Positions 45,886-54,397 of a DNA stretch of 64,000 nt are shown here, piece after piece. Below the pieces are notes generated by a model that worked only from the letters and a program-made list of their open reading frames with translations, searched no databases and was not told the DNA's origin. The number at the start of each line of letters is the position of its first letter. The stretch's first letter is position 1. The DNA lies in the NCBI GenBank assembly GCA_016282915.1, contig JAEELW010000042.1:1-64000 (forward strand), read 5' to 3'. Source of the stretch: Lachnospiraceae bacterium. Its GTDB lineage: Bacteria > Bacillota > Clostridia > Lachnospirales > Lachnospiraceae. Both the position numbers and the translations under genes were made by a program.

Positions 45886-47370
45886 ATGCTTTTTAATTCG
45901 ATCCCGTTTTTGATTTTTTTCCCCATAGTCATCCTGATCTATTATATCCTTCCGGGAAAGATCAAGCGACTCTGGCTCCTGGCAGCCAGTTATTTTTTCT
46001 ATATGTCCTGGAACGCGAAATATGTGCTCCTGATCCTCTTTTCCACGGTAGCGACCTATGCGGCCGGACGGCTGATGGAGCGGGCAAAGGAGAAGAAGGG
46101 CAAAAAAACCATCCTGATCCTGGTGATCGCCATGAATCTGGGACTTCTGTTCTTTTTCAAGTATTTTGATTTCGTATTGTCGAACCTGAACGCCGTGCTG
46201 CGCATCCTGCATGTGCAGGCGGTGCAGAGTCCTTTCAGTCTGCTTTTGCCTGTGGGAATCTCCTTCTATACCTTCCAGAGCCTGGGCTATACCATCGATG
46301 TGTACCGGGAAAAGATACCGGCGGAAAAGAACTTCCTTGACTATGCGCTGTTTGTGAGCTTCTTTCCGCAGCTGGTGGCCGGTCCCATCGAACGCAGCGG
46401 CAGCCTGCTGACACAGGTGAAGGAATGCTCGAAGAAACGCCTCTGGACCTGGGACGGGATCAGTTCCGGTTTCGGATTGATGCTTTGGGGCTTCTTTATG
46501 AAGATGTGCATAGCCGACAGGATCTCGATCTTTGTGGATGCCGTCTTTAACAATGTCTATGCCTGCGGTACCGTGGAAACGGTACTCGGGGCCGGGGCGT
46601 TCGCGATCCAGATCTATGCGGATTTCGCCGGGTATTCGGCTATCGCCATCGGAGCGGCCCGTATGATGGGCTTTACGCTGATGGAAAACTTCAACGCACC
46701 GTATTTTGCCGAGAGCATCGGGGAATTCTGGCGGCGCTGGCACATCTCTTTAAGCACCTGGTTCCGCGATTATGTCTATATCCCCCTGGGCGGGAACCGC
46801 AAGGGAACGTTCCGGAAATATGTGAATCTGATGATCACTTTTCTGCTGAGCGGCCTCTGGCACGGGGCGCTCTGGAGCTATGTTTTCTGGGGGGCGATCC
46901 ACGGTTTCTATCAGATCGCCGGGAGCGTGCTGAAGCCTGTCCGTGAGAAAGCGGTGAAGCTTTTGAAATTCCGGGAGGATTCCTTCAGCTTTCACTTCGG
47001 GCGGAAACTCATCACTTTTGTTCTGGTTTCCTTTGCATGGATCTTTTTCCGTATGCATTCGCTGCGTCTGTCCCTGGAATATATCCGCAGGATGTTTGTG
47101 AAATTCAATCCCTGGGTACTGGTAGACGGCAGCATGTATAACTGGGCGCTGGACCGTCGGGAAGCGGGGATACTCTTCCTCGGACTCTTCCTTATGCTGC
47201 TTGTCGCGCTCCTGCGGGAATACAGAAAAACGGATATCGGAGAATTCCTCTTAAAACAGGATCTCTGGTTCCGCTGGCTGGTGTTCATCCTCCTCATCCT
47301 TGCGGTGGTCGTATGGGGAGAATACGGTATAAACTTTGACTCGTCGAAGTTTATCTATTTTGATTTCTAG
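45886..47370 (+). CDS. MBOAT family O-acyltransferase (AlgI/DltB-like)
   Basis: 494 residues with about 10-12 membrane helices. Family marks are SLLLPVGISFYTFQSLGYTI, FFPQLVAGPIERS, FWRRWHISLSTWFRDYVYIPLGG and the catalytic-His segment LSGLWHGALWSYVFWGAIHG (His about 326 and 341). Family knowledge: these proteins move an acyl group, usually acetyl, from the cytoplasm to a glycan or teichoic acid outside. The SGNH-type partner gene follows 9 bases later, the usual AlgI/AlgJ arrangement. Acting on the polysaccharide from region 1 is possible but inferred. Confidence 0.94.
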   Translation: MLFNSIPFLIFFPIVILIYYILPGKIKRLWLLAASYFFYMSWNAKYVLLILFSTVATYAAGRLMERAKEKKGKKTILILVIAMNLGLLFFFKYFDFVLSNLNAVLRILHVQAVQSPFSLLLPVGISFYTFQSLGYTIDVYREKIPAEKNFLDYALFVSFFPQLVAGPIERSGSLLTQVKECSKKRLWTWDGISSGFGLMLWGFFMKMCIADRISIFVDAVFNNVYACGTVETVLGAGAFAIQIYADFAGYSAIAIGAARMMGFTLMENFNAPYFAESIGEFWRRWHISLSTWFRDYVYIPLGGNRKGTFRKYVNLMITFLLSGLWHGALWSYVFWGAIHGFYQIAGSVLKPVREKAVKLLKFREDSFSFHFGRKLITFVLVSFAWIFFRMHSLRLSLEYIRRMFVKFNPWVLVDGSMYNWALDRREAGILFLGLFLMLLVALLREYRKTDIGEFLLKQDLWFRWLVFILLILAVVVWGEYGINFDSSKFIYFDF

Positions 47371-47379
47371 GAGGCGGAA

Positions 47380-48795
47380 ATGAAGCGTTTTGTACAGATC
47401 CTGGTATTTCTCCTGCTGGCTTTTTTCTGTCTGCTGAAGACCTATGATATCATATGCTGGAAGGACACCAATGTGAGCTTCCAGTCCTGTGTCCTGCAGC
47501 TTGAGGAAACGCCGGAGGATACGGTCGACGTTGCCTTTGTCGGAAGCTCCCATGTCTATACGGGGATCTATCCCGCCTACCTCTGGAGCGATTACGGCAT
47601 TTCGGCTTTTGATATGGCTATCTGCGCGATGGATCGGGATTCGGCCTACTACAGCATCAAACATCTCTTTAAAAGCCAGTCTCCCCGTGTGGTCCTGGTG
47701 GACCTCTATGCGCTGACCTATGAAAAGCACCAGTATCCCGACAATATCCTGCGGAATTATCTTTCTTTCCCGCTTTCCGAGGATACCTATCCGGCGCTGA
47801 AGGCTTATGCGGCAAAGGATCCGGCCGTCTCCGATAACATGCTGGATTATCTGACGCGCTGGCCTATCTTTCATACCAGATACCGCGAGCTGGAACGGCG
47901 CGACTTTGTAAATGACGAGACTGCCCTCGCGGCCAGGGGCGAATATCTCAACTGGGCGGCCAATGCGGTCACGCCTCTGGAGCCGGATCCCTTCGAGCCG
48001 GAGCTCGGCAACGAGGACCAGCTGGAATGGATGAAGAAGCTGAAAACGATCTGTGAGGAGAACGGGGCGCAGCTGGTATTGATGGCGCTTCCTTTTCAGA
48101 CGGACTACGATGACCAGCATCTGGTAGATTACGCCTCCGTTTTTGCGGAGGAGAACGGCATTCCGTTCTTTGATTTCAACCGCAGGATCGACGAGGTGGG
48201 GCTGGATTATTCCACGGATTTTTATGATGATTCTCATATGAACGCCTATGGGGCGAAGAAGGTCTGTACGTTTTTCGGAGAATACTTAAAGGAGAATTAT
48301 CAGCTCGCGGATCACCGAGGGGATCCGAAATATGCCATCTGGGATGAGGATCTGCGCTATTACAGTCACCGCAGGGATGGTGACGAGCTGGATACGATAC
48401 AGGAACTGGAGCCTTTCCTGGATAAGCTGATGCAGATGAGGGAAGTGGTCACCGTGATCAGCCTCGAAGGCGTTTATGACAGCCACGCGCTCTATGAGTC
48501 CTTAAAGGTATTGCCGGGGATGCAGGAGGCGGATTGCGAGGCCGGTGCGAAATGGCTCTGGGAGGACGGGCAGCTTACGCTGCTCATGCAGAATGATCTC
48601 GGAGCCCCGGCCTATATACGGGAGCTGGATGACTATACAACGCTGCAGGTGCGCTTTAACGGAGACCGGATCGGCGGCGGCAATATCATCCTCGGAAGGA
48701 ACGATTATTCCAATTATGAAGGTCAGCTGCGTATCGTCGTGTACGACCCGGTCATGCACCGAACGATCGCGGCGAGAGAATATACTTACTGGTAA
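47380..48795 (+). CDS. AlgJ/DltD-like SGNH domain protein
   Basis: 471 residues. One N-terminal membrane anchor (about 4-22), then an extracellular SGNH-like domain: VAFVGSSHVYTGI (Ser of block I) and DFYDDSHMNAYGAKK (Asp/His of block V). The C-terminal 130 residues are beta-rich and of unknown role. It probably takes the acyl group from the MBOAT protein and passes it to the glycan. GGAGG precedes the ATG. Confidence 0.88.
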   Translation: MKRFVQILVFLLLAFFCLLKTYDIICWKDTNVSFQSCVLQLEETPEDTVDVAFVGSSHVYTGIYPAYLWSDYGISAFDMAICAMDRDSAYYSIKHLFKSQSPRVVLVDLYALTYEKHQYPDNILRNYLSFPLSEDTYPALKAYAAKDPAVSDNMLDYLTRWPIFHTRYRELERRDFVNDETALAARGEYLNWAANAVTPLEPDPFEPELGNEDQLEWMKKLKTICEENGAQLVLMALPFQTDYDDQHLVDYASVFAEENGIPFFDFNRRIDEVGLDYSTDFYDDSHMNAYGAKKVCTFFGEYLKENYQLADHRGDPKYAIWDEDLRYYSHRRDGDELDTIQELEPFLDKLMQMREVVTVISLEGVYDSHALYESLKVLPGMQEADCEAGAKWLWEDGQLTLLMQNDLGAPAYIRELDDYTTLQVRFNGDRIGGGNIILGRNDYSNYEGQLRIVVYDPVMHRTIAAREYTYW

Positions 48796-48804
48796 ACAGG
48801 AAAG

Positions 48805-48872
48805 GTGAAGACAGGGGGACGGTCCTTTTGTCCTCATTTTTGAGGACAAAAGGACCGTCCCCCTGTCTTCAC
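48805..48872. repeat. Perfect 32-base-pair inverted repeat
   Basis: Arms 48805-48836 and 48841-48872 are perfect reverse complements around a TTTT loop, containing GGGGGACGGTCCTTTTG. It sits nine bases after the SGNH gene and seven bases before the kinase stop. A related copy lies at 58233-58265. It could be a terminator for both genes, but there is no T tract outside the stem; it looks like a dispersed REP/MITE-type element. Confidence 0.85.
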
Positions 48873-48879
48873 CCTGTCT

Positions 48880-49806
48880 TCATAGCAGTTCCAGTACCTG
48901 GCTGCGTCCTTTCAGCGCGGTGGTGGCGCCTACGGCCGTGGTGCAGACGGCTCCGCAGGCGTTTCCGAATTTCAGGGCTTCCTCATCGGAAGAGCCTCTT
49001 AAGCGTTCCGAAGCAAAGCCGGCCACAAAGCTGTCCCCGGCCCCGGTAGCATCGACCGCCTCGATCGAGCAGGCGGGAAGCCGGATGGCAGTATCCGCAT
49101 TTCTGAAATAGCAGCCTTTGCTTCCGAGCTTTATGATCACATTCTTTACCCCGTAGGAAAGAAACACCTCGGCCATTTCTTCAGGCTTTTCCTTTTGCGT
49201 ATAATAGGCGGCTTCGTCCTCATTGGGAGTGATGTAGTCGATGAGCGGCAGGCTGTCTCTGATATCGCCTAAAGACAGCGGGTGAAAATTGGGAAGTTTG
49301 GTATCCGCAAAGATCAGAACGTCTTCTTCCCTGGCTTTTTCGAGGACGCTGCGGATGATCTGAGGATCATCAAAGGGGGCGCGGAACAGCGAGCCCAGGA
49401 TGATCGCGGATGTTTCCCTGAAGCAGTCCGTATACCGTTCGGGATGGAAGTTGTAACGGTGCGCCTGATTTGTGATGGACTTGCGTGTGCCGTCGTCGTT
49501 CACAAACATGGTCGTGACCGGAGTGGGATGTTCCTTTTCGCGGATGACGCAGGAAGTATCGATACCGAGATCCCGCAGGGTATTCAGGATCATAGCCCCG
49601 GCGGGGTCTTCCCCGAGGAAGCACATGATCCCGGTCTTCATGCCCAGTTTTACGGCGGTCGCCGCCTCGTTGACTGCTTCGCCTCCCACATTCAGGGAGC
49701 CGGATTTTGCCCGGAAGCCGGATGCGGAAACCGGTTTTTCGTCAAAGCCTTTAATGATGGAATCCACCAATGCCGTTCCGATACAAAGTATGTCTGTTTT
49801 TTTCAT
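48880..49806 (-). CDS. PfkB family carbohydrate kinase
   Basis: 308 residues from the ATG at 49806; upstream in-frame sequence to 49926 is not convincing. N-terminal KKTDILCIGTALVDSIIKG, GGEAVNEAATAVKLG (substrate-side Gly motif) and C-terminal DATGAGDSFVAGFASE (ATP/anion hole with catalytic Asp) define the ribokinase/PfkB fold. It phosphorylates a sugar or nucleoside; which one is not visible. It is downstream of the TetR gene on the same strand with a gap of about 140 bases. Confidence 0.93.
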   Translation of the reverse strand: MKKTDILCIGTALVDSIIKGFDEKPVSASGFRAKSGSLNVGGEAVNEAATAVKLGMKTGIMCFLGEDPAGAMILNTLRDLGIDTSCVIREKEHPTPVTTMFVNDDGTRKSITNQAHRYNFHPERYTDCFRETSAIILGSLFRAPFDDPQIIRSVLEKAREEDVLIFADTKLPNFHPLSLGDIRDSLPLIDYITPNEDEAAYYTQKEKPEEMAEVFLSYGVKNVIIKLGSKGCYFRNADTAIRLPACSIEAVDATGAGDSFVAGFASERLRGSSDEEALKFGNACGAVCTTAVGATTALKGRSQVLELL

Positions 49807-49947
49807 GAGAAATCCCTGTATGATTCTTTCTTCTGTTTTTATGCCGCCGGAGTTTTCCTGAAACGTTGCCGGAACTCTCCGTGCCTTAAAGCTCCGCTGT
49901 CCGATCTCACGGAGCAGATGCTGCACATACGCCCGTATATACAGGCT

Positions 49948-50574
49948 TTACGCCAGCGTGTTGTAGAGTGTTTCGAAATCGCTTTCGGGCCGGATGCCAA
50001 GTTCCCGTACCAGTTTCATACCCATGTTGAACATCATCCTGCAGGCTTCTTTTTTAGGAAGCTTATAACTGTCAAACATCATCATGAGAGCCAGTCCGTG
50101 GGTATAGATCACGGTATCCCTTACCAGCTCCGCGAGCTTTTCGGAGGGAAGTCCGTATTGCGCAGAAAGCATCTTTACCGCCTCCTCATCAAACTGGATG
50201 GAGAAGATACTGCGCTCGCCGTAAACCGGGATCCCGATGGTCTCCAGCGGATCATCCACATTCAGGAAGCGGAACACGTGGGGGTGTTCGCAGGCGATGG
50301 AGAGGTAGTGGATGCCCGACAGAAAGAAGGCCTCGAAAGCATCCCGTCCCTGCATGTTTTCTTCGAGGCCTGAAAAGATCTTTTCTCCGGCATATTGATA
50401 CAATTCTTTTTTCAGTTCGGCCATGCTGCCGAACTGCCAGGAAACCGGCTGTGTCGAACAGTCAAGCTTCGCGGCGATCTGTTTGATCGCTACCGCAGCG
50501 ATCCCCGATTCCTCCAAAAGTTCATATGCGGCTTCCAGGATCATTTCCCGGCTGATCTTCGTTTTTCTCCCCAT
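49948..50574 (-). CDS. TetR family transcriptional regulator
   Basis: 208 residues from the ATG at 50574 (AGAAGG upstream); a GTG two codons earlier is possible. N-terminal helix-turn-helix: ISREMILEAAYELLEESG and IKQIAAKLDCSTQPVSWQF. The C-terminal ligand domain is unassigned. It is the third gene of an operon with two flavodoxin-like genes whose promoter carries two palindromes (51767-51804), so it likely represses its own operon. Confidence 0.92.
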   Translation of the reverse strand: MGRKTKISREMILEAAYELLEESGIAAVAIKQIAAKLDCSTQPVSWQFGSMAELKKELYQYAGEKIFSGLEENMQGRDAFEAFFLSGIHYLSIACEHPHVFRFLNVDDPLETIGIPVYGERSIFSIQFDEEAVKMLSAQYGLPSEKLAELVRDTVIYTHGLALMMMFDSYKLPKKEACRMMFNMGMKLVRELGIRPESDFETLYNTLA

Positions 50575-50586
50575 GGTCACCTTCTG

Positions 50587-51237
50587 TTATTCATATGGTC
50601 TGTAGTCCAGCGCTTCAGTGCAGCCCCAGGCGGCCGCCACCTTTTTAAAGCTCTTTTTGGCAAAGGTCTTAAACATCAGACCGACCATCAGACGGACAGG
50701 CGCAGGAAAGATCTCCGGCCCGGTGAATCTCCGGCATTCCTCCGAATCAAAGCCGCCTTCTGCGGCATATACCCGTCCCATCTGCGTATACGGATCCGTG
50801 ATCTTTTCTCTCTGCGCACCTTCTATAAATCTTATACCAAAGTTATCTCCTTTTACAAGAGTTCCTTTATAAATACAGCCGAGTTTTTTGGCAAGTATCT
50901 TCAGGTATTCCTCTCCGCAGCGGAGCTGTATCCCTTCGGCAAAGCCGCTCTGCAGGATAAAGGAGATCCGCGAGCCATCCGTTTTCGGACTTACGGTTTC
51001 CAGAAACTCCATCAGCAGCCCCGGTATGCATTCCACATAAAGAGGAAGTGCGATCAGGATATCACTGTTTTCCGTAAAGGCTTTCCGCATCGCATCCCAC
51101 TGCTTCCGGTCGGATACTTCATACTGCTCGAAGCTTGTGCCGTTTTCCTTCATACCTGCGGTAAATTTTCCAAGGATCTTATCCGTATTGCTGTATTTTT
51201 TTACGCGCGGACTGCCGTTGATGATCAACACATGCAT
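50587..51237 (-). CDS. NADPH-dependent FMN reductase / flavodoxin-like oxidoreductase
   Basis: 216 residues. The N-terminus HVLIINGSPRVKKYSNTDK is the FMN-phosphate loop of the flavodoxin-like reductases, followed by a Rossmann-like core (ILIALPLYVECIPGLLMEFL). The start overlaps the upstream flavodoxin gene by 13 bases. Small quinone, nitro- or azo-compound reduction is typical of the family. TetR control suggests induction by such a chemical; inferred. Confidence 0.85.
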   Translation of the reverse strand: MHVLIINGSPRVKKYSNTDKILGKFTAGMKENGTSFEQYEVSDRKQWDAMRKAFTENSDILIALPLYVECIPGLLMEFLETVSPKTDGSRISFILQSGFAEGIQLRCGEEYLKILAKKLGCIYKGTLVKGDNFGIRFIEGAQREKITDPYTQMGRVYAAEGGFDSEECRRFTGPEIFPAPVRLMVGLMFKTFAKKSFKKVAAAWGCTEALDYRPYE

Positions 51238-51731
51238 GATACTGCCTCCTTTATCTCATTGCTGCTGAAAACGCCGAGTGACTTGCTACCGAAATTGAGC
51301 GCCGCTCTTTCGTTCCACCTTTCCAGGTATTCCCTTTCGGGCTCGCCGGTGTAGATGATGCCCAGATCCGTTTTGTTGTCATAGCGGAGCACGTGACGCA
51401 TCTGATTCCCGACAAATTTCAGATACATCGTGGCGATCGGGAGTATACGGTCGTAGATGTTCTTTCCTTTATGATCCAGAAAGCCCAGGGCCGTATCCGA
51501 GATCACCCAGAGCTGCCCGGCGTGGATCAGTTTTTTTAATATGAGCTCGTAATCATCTTTGACCGAGCACACGCCGGGAGTTTTGAGCCAGCAGTGATTG
51601 CAGCCGATGCAGTGGCTGATGTGCAGCGCGTCCGTTTCAATGATCTCGGCATCTGTTCCTTTTTCTTTCATCTGTTTTTTCAGCTCATCCGTTATGGAAT
51701 GGTCCGAAGTGGTATTTACGATCAGGATCAT
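51225..51731 (-). CDS. Flavodoxin-family oxidoreductase with Cys-rich segment
   Basis: 168 residues. Begins MILIVNTTSDHS and has a conserved-type CIGCNHCWLKTPGVC (four Cys), then DDYELILKKLIHAGQLWVIS, the pattern of the multimeric flavodoxin WrbA/iron-sulfur flavoprotein relatives. GGAGGTAG precedes the ATG on the minus strand. First gene of the TetR operon. Confidence 0.85.
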   Translation of the reverse strand: MILIVNTTSDHSITDELKKQMKEKGTDAEIIETDALHISHCIGCNHCWLKTPGVCSVKDDYELILKKLIHAGQLWVISDTALGFLDHKGKNIYDRILPIATMYLKFVGNQMRHVLRYDNKTDLGIIYTGEPEREYLERWNERAALNFGSKSLGVFSSNEIKEAVSCMC

Positions 51732-51766
51732 GTGACTACCTCCGTCTGAAATAATAATGTAAACAC

Positions 51767-51814
51767 GTTTATATAAACATATTTATATTATAAACGGGTT
51801 TATATAATTGTCAA
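51767..51814 (-). promoter_or_regulatory. Promoter with two TetR-type operators
   Basis: On the minus strand TTGACA (51814-51809) and TATAAT (51792-51787) are 16 bases apart. Two palindromes overlap or follow it: TATAAACGGGTTTATA (51789-51804, between the boxes) and GTTTATATAAAC (51767-51778, downstream of -10), 24 bases centre to centre. This suits repression by the TetR protein encoded in the same operon. Confidence 0.7.
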
Positions 51815-51889
51815 GAGTTTTTTTAAAATGTAGAAGGAGCAGGCGGGATCCTGCTGCGGGCAGTTGCCGTACGGCGGTCGGATGGCGCG

Positions 51890-51958
51890 GTACTTTACGG
51901 TATTACGGAACTGTACTTTATGGTATTACAGAGCGGTACTTTATTGTACTACGGAGCT
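51890..51958 (+). repeat. Three tandem 23-base direct repeats
   Basis: GTACTTTA recurs at 51890, 51913 and 51936 with exact 23-base period; each unit also has a (G/C)TATTAC or GTACTAC core and an (A/G)GAGC or GGAAC end. The array ends four bases before the -35 of the following promoter, the usual place for activator sites. Confidence 0.75.
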
Positions 51959-51961
51959 TTA

Positions 51962-51990
51962 TTGACAGCATGAAGGTGTGGGAGTATCAT
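51962..51990 (+). promoter_or_regulatory. Predicted sigma-A promoter of the two-component operon
   Basis: Perfect TTGACA (51962-51967), 17-base spacer, TATCAT (51985-51990). The 133-base leader contains an ACCGGC-TAC-GCCGGT hairpin (about 52052-52066). The 392-base gap between divergent operons is filled by this, the direct repeats and the TetR promoter. Confidence 0.6.
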
Positions 51991-52123
51991 AAATTATTGC
52001 TGTTCAGCGGCCTGCCGGCCATCGGACGTAAGGTGCCTGCGCCATGCAAAACCGGCTACGCCGGTGCAGGCCCAAATGATCACATTTTATCGAAAATACT
52101 ATACATTACAGAGAGACGACAGG

Positions 52124-52789
52124 ATGAAACAGATACTTGTAGTGGAAGATAATAAGGACTATCAGGAGCTGCTGGAGAATTACCTTTCCAACGCGGGTTT
52201 TACTGTTACCGCAGCCGGTAACGGCCTGGATGCGGTCGATATCCTGGAGGATAAGGAGTTTGACCTGATCATCCTGGATGTGATGCTGCCGAAGATCGAC
52301 GGTTTTACGCTTTGCGAGCTGATACGGAAGAAAAGTGATGTGCCCGTTGTGATGCTCACCGCGCGCTCTGCGGAAGAGGATCAGATGCGTGGATATGAGC
52401 TTAAGGTGGATGAGTATATCTCGAAGACCGTATCCATGCCGCTCATCGTCAGCAAGATCGGCGCGATCCTTCGCAGGAGCAGCGGCACGACAGAGGAAGA
52501 GCGCATCTCGTTTAACGGAGTAGTGCTCGATCCGGGCAGCCATACGGTGCAGATCGACGGCGCTGCGGTGGAATTTACCTTAAAAGAGTTTGAGATCCTG
52601 AGTCTGATCATGAGCGCAAAGGGAGCTGTGGTCACGAGAAAATCGCTTCTGTCAAAGCTCTGGGATTATGAGTATTATGATGACAGCAGGATCGTTGATA
52701 CCCATATCAAAAATATCCGAAAGAAGCTGGGGGAGCGGGATTTTATCGTGACCGTCCGCGGGATCGGCTATAAGGCTGCACTTTCATGA
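52124..52789 (+). CDS. OmpR/PhoB-family response regulator
   Basis: 221 residues from the ATG at 52124; upstream in-frame codons are leader sequence. Receiver: QILVVEDNKDY, phospho-Asp in LIILDVMLPKIDG, YISKTVSMP. Winged helix: FTLKEFEILSLIMSAKG and RIVDTHIKNIRKKLG. Only a weak AGAGACGACAGG lies before the start. Overlaps the kinase by ATGA. Likely targets are the 23-base repeats here and the 11-base repeats at 54125. Confidence 0.93.
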   Translation: MKQILVVEDNKDYQELLENYLSNAGFTVTAAGNGLDAVDILEDKEFDLIILDVMLPKIDGFTLCELIRKKSDVPVVMLTARSAEEDQMRGYELKVDEYISKTVSMPLIVSKIGAILRRSSGTTEEERISFNGVVLDPGSHTVQIDGAAVEFTLKEFEILSLIMSAKGAVVTRKSLLSKLWDYEYYDDSRIVDTHIKNIRKKLGERDFIVTVRGIGYKAALS

Positions 52790-54117
52790 AGAAGCTTTCG
52801 ATCAAAATGTTTCTTTCCTTTCTGCTGATGTCGCTTCTGATCATAGGAGCGGTGTATCTGTGTATCTGTTTTCTTGTGCCCTATGCGGGAGAGAAGAAAA
52901 ACGAAGAATATCTGAATGAGATTTCCGCGCAGCTGGCGGAGCGCTGCATGAACGTCTCCTATGCGGAGGCGGAGGAAATGATCGATGATATGGCCCTGCG
53001 GGAGGGCGTGGGTGCAAAACTGATCGACGCCGATACCTACCTTAAGAACGGAGCGGTGGTGGAGCTGTTTTTTCCGCTGCGCCTGTCGGACCGGGATGGG
53101 GAATATGTTCTGTGTGTCACCGGCGGCGCATACAGAACGAAAGCATTTCAGAGGAGCATGCTGCTCGGTCTGCCCTTCGTCGCTGCGCTCGCAGTCGTTT
53201 TATCCCTGGTGGGGGCAAAGATCTTTTCCTATTATATGAGAAAGCCCATCGTCCGGATGAGTAAGATCGCCGAACGCATGGCGGAGCAGGATTTCGGCTG
53301 GTACTGTCCGGACGAGCGGGATGATGAGATCGGAGTGCTGGCAAAGAGTCTGAACAGGCTTTCCGATGAATTGAGTTCCGCACTTTCAAAACTGAACGAT
53401 AAAAATCTCTATCTGAAAAACGAGATCGAACTGGAGAAGGAGCGGGAGAGAAGAAGGATGCTCTTTTTCTCGGGCGTATCCCATGAGCTGAAAACGCCCA
53501 TATCCGTGGCGATCGGGCAGATCGACGGCATGCGGGAGGGGATCGGGGTCTATAAGGACCGGGATAAGTATCTGGAGAAATGCAGCGAGACACTTAAGGG
53601 CCTGCTTGATTTTATCAATGAGATACTGCTCGTGTCACATATCGATATGGGAGATGTAAAGAAGGAAGAGATCCTGAAGATCGATGCGATCCTTGACGAG
53701 GAGACCGCTTTTTATGACGACCTGATCAGTGAGAGGAATATCGGACTGGTCTATGAGGTGTCCGATAATGTGGACTTTAAAGGAGATGAAAGGCTTCTCA
53801 AAAAAGCACTGGGAAATGTGCTTGGGAATGCTTTTAAGTATACGCCCGAGGGCGGTAAGGTGAGTATCCGGCTGAAGAAAGAGGAGGATAGGGAGACGGG
53901 ATCCGTGAAAACGGAGCTTACGGTGACAAATGCTCCCGCGCATATCGATGAAGCGCATCTTCCGCATCTGTTTGAGGCTTTTTACAGAGCTGACGGAAGC
54001 GGGACGGAAGGAAGCGGACTCGGTCTTTATATCAGTGCGATGGTCTTTGAACTCTGCGGCGCGGAATATGGGATCGCGAATACGGAGGACGGCGTGGAAT
54101 TCCGTCTGCGGCAGTGA
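52786..54117 (+). CDS. Sensor histidine kinase
   Basis: 443 residues. Two membrane helices (about 7-28 and 124-147) enclose an extracellular domain of about 95 residues. HAMP (about 148-200), HisKA H-box FSGVSHELKTPISVAI, N-box NVLGNAFKYTPEGG, G-box GSGTEGSGLGLYIS. The DxGxG Asp motif is weak, but ATP-lid segments are present. Upstream of an ABC operon it probably controls. Confidence 0.92.
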   Translation: MKKLSIKMFLSFLLMSLLIIGAVYLCICFLVPYAGEKKNEEYLNEISAQLAERCMNVSYAEAEEMIDDMALREGVGAKLIDADTYLKNGAVVELFFPLRLSDRDGEYVLCVTGGAYRTKAFQRSMLLGLPFVAALAVVLSLVGAKIFSYYMRKPIVRMSKIAERMAEQDFGWYCPDERDDEIGVLAKSLNRLSDELSSALSKLNDKNLYLKNEIELEKERERRRMLFFSGVSHELKTPISVAIGQIDGMREGIGVYKDRDKYLEKCSETLKGLLDFINEILLVSHIDMGDVKKEEILKIDAILDEETAFYDDLISERNIGLVYEVSDNVDFKGDERLLKKALGNVLGNAFKYTPEGGKVSIRLKKEEDRETGSVKTELTVTNAPAHIDEAHLPHLFEAFYRADGSGTEGSGLGLYISAMVFELCGAEYGIANTEDGVEFRLRQ

Positions 54118-54124
54118 CAAACTT

Positions 54125-54157
54125 CACATAAACTCCACATACGCTACATTCACACTA
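54125..54157 (+). promoter_or_regulatory. Phased 11-base repeats, probable response-regulator site
   Basis: Three adjacent 11-base units, beginning CACATAAACTC, CACATACGCTA and CATTCACACTA, run from about 54125 to 54157, six bases after the kinase stop. This one-turn phasing is typical of OmpR/PhoB-family boxes. A TATGAT (54167-54172) could be the -10. Confidence 0.5.
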
Positions 54158-54172
54158 CAGGAAGACTATGAT

Positions 54173-54205
54173 AAAGTAAGCGCAATAAGTCATTGCGCTT
54201 ACTTT
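54173..54205. repeat. 14-base-pair perfect inverted repeat
   Basis: AAAGTAAGCGCAAT (54173-54186) and its reverse complement (54192-54205) around AAGTC. There is no T tract afterwards. Confidence 0.7.
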
Positions 54206-54274
54206 AACGCTCCGCGGGGATGCGCACGGATTTGTATGGAAATATGCCGCTTTCAGCGGCCGAAATCCGGCGCA

Positions 54275-54361
54275 GTAAACGACAAAACGAAAAGAGTTTT
54301 GTCGTTTACTATAAGTAAAAAAGCAGAGCCGCGGGACTCTGCTTTTTTACTTATAGTAAAC
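54275..54361. repeat. Two overlapping, mutually exclusive hairpins
   Basis: Hairpin A pairs 54275-54288 with 54296-54309 (14 perfect pairs). Hairpin B pairs 54304-54328 with 54337-54361 (25 perfect pairs, loop CCGCGGGA). The GTTTAC at 54304-54309 belongs to both, so they cannot form at the same time. They lie in the 280-base gap between the kinase and the ABC operon, 36 bases before the ATPase ATG. An attenuator or mini mobile element are the two readings. Confidence 0.7.
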
Positions 54362-54397
54362 TGCGGACCGATCAAAATCAGGAGGAAGAACAGAAAT

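Noticed and set aside
48828-49049. Small + strand frame starting in the hairpin
   Set aside because: Arises from the inverted repeat and the antisense of the PfkB gene; Arg/Pro-rich.
49282-50373. + strand frame across the kinase and TetR genes
   Set aside because: Antisense to two well-supported genes; no domain seen.
51890-51958. Tandem repeats as a CRISPR array
   Set aside because: The units are contiguous with no spacers, only 23 bases long and diverge internally.
53930-54397. N-terminal extension of the ABC ATPase through the hairpin region
   Set aside because: The frame is open by chance through the kinase end and repeats; the ATG at 54398 has AGGAGG and starts the domain.
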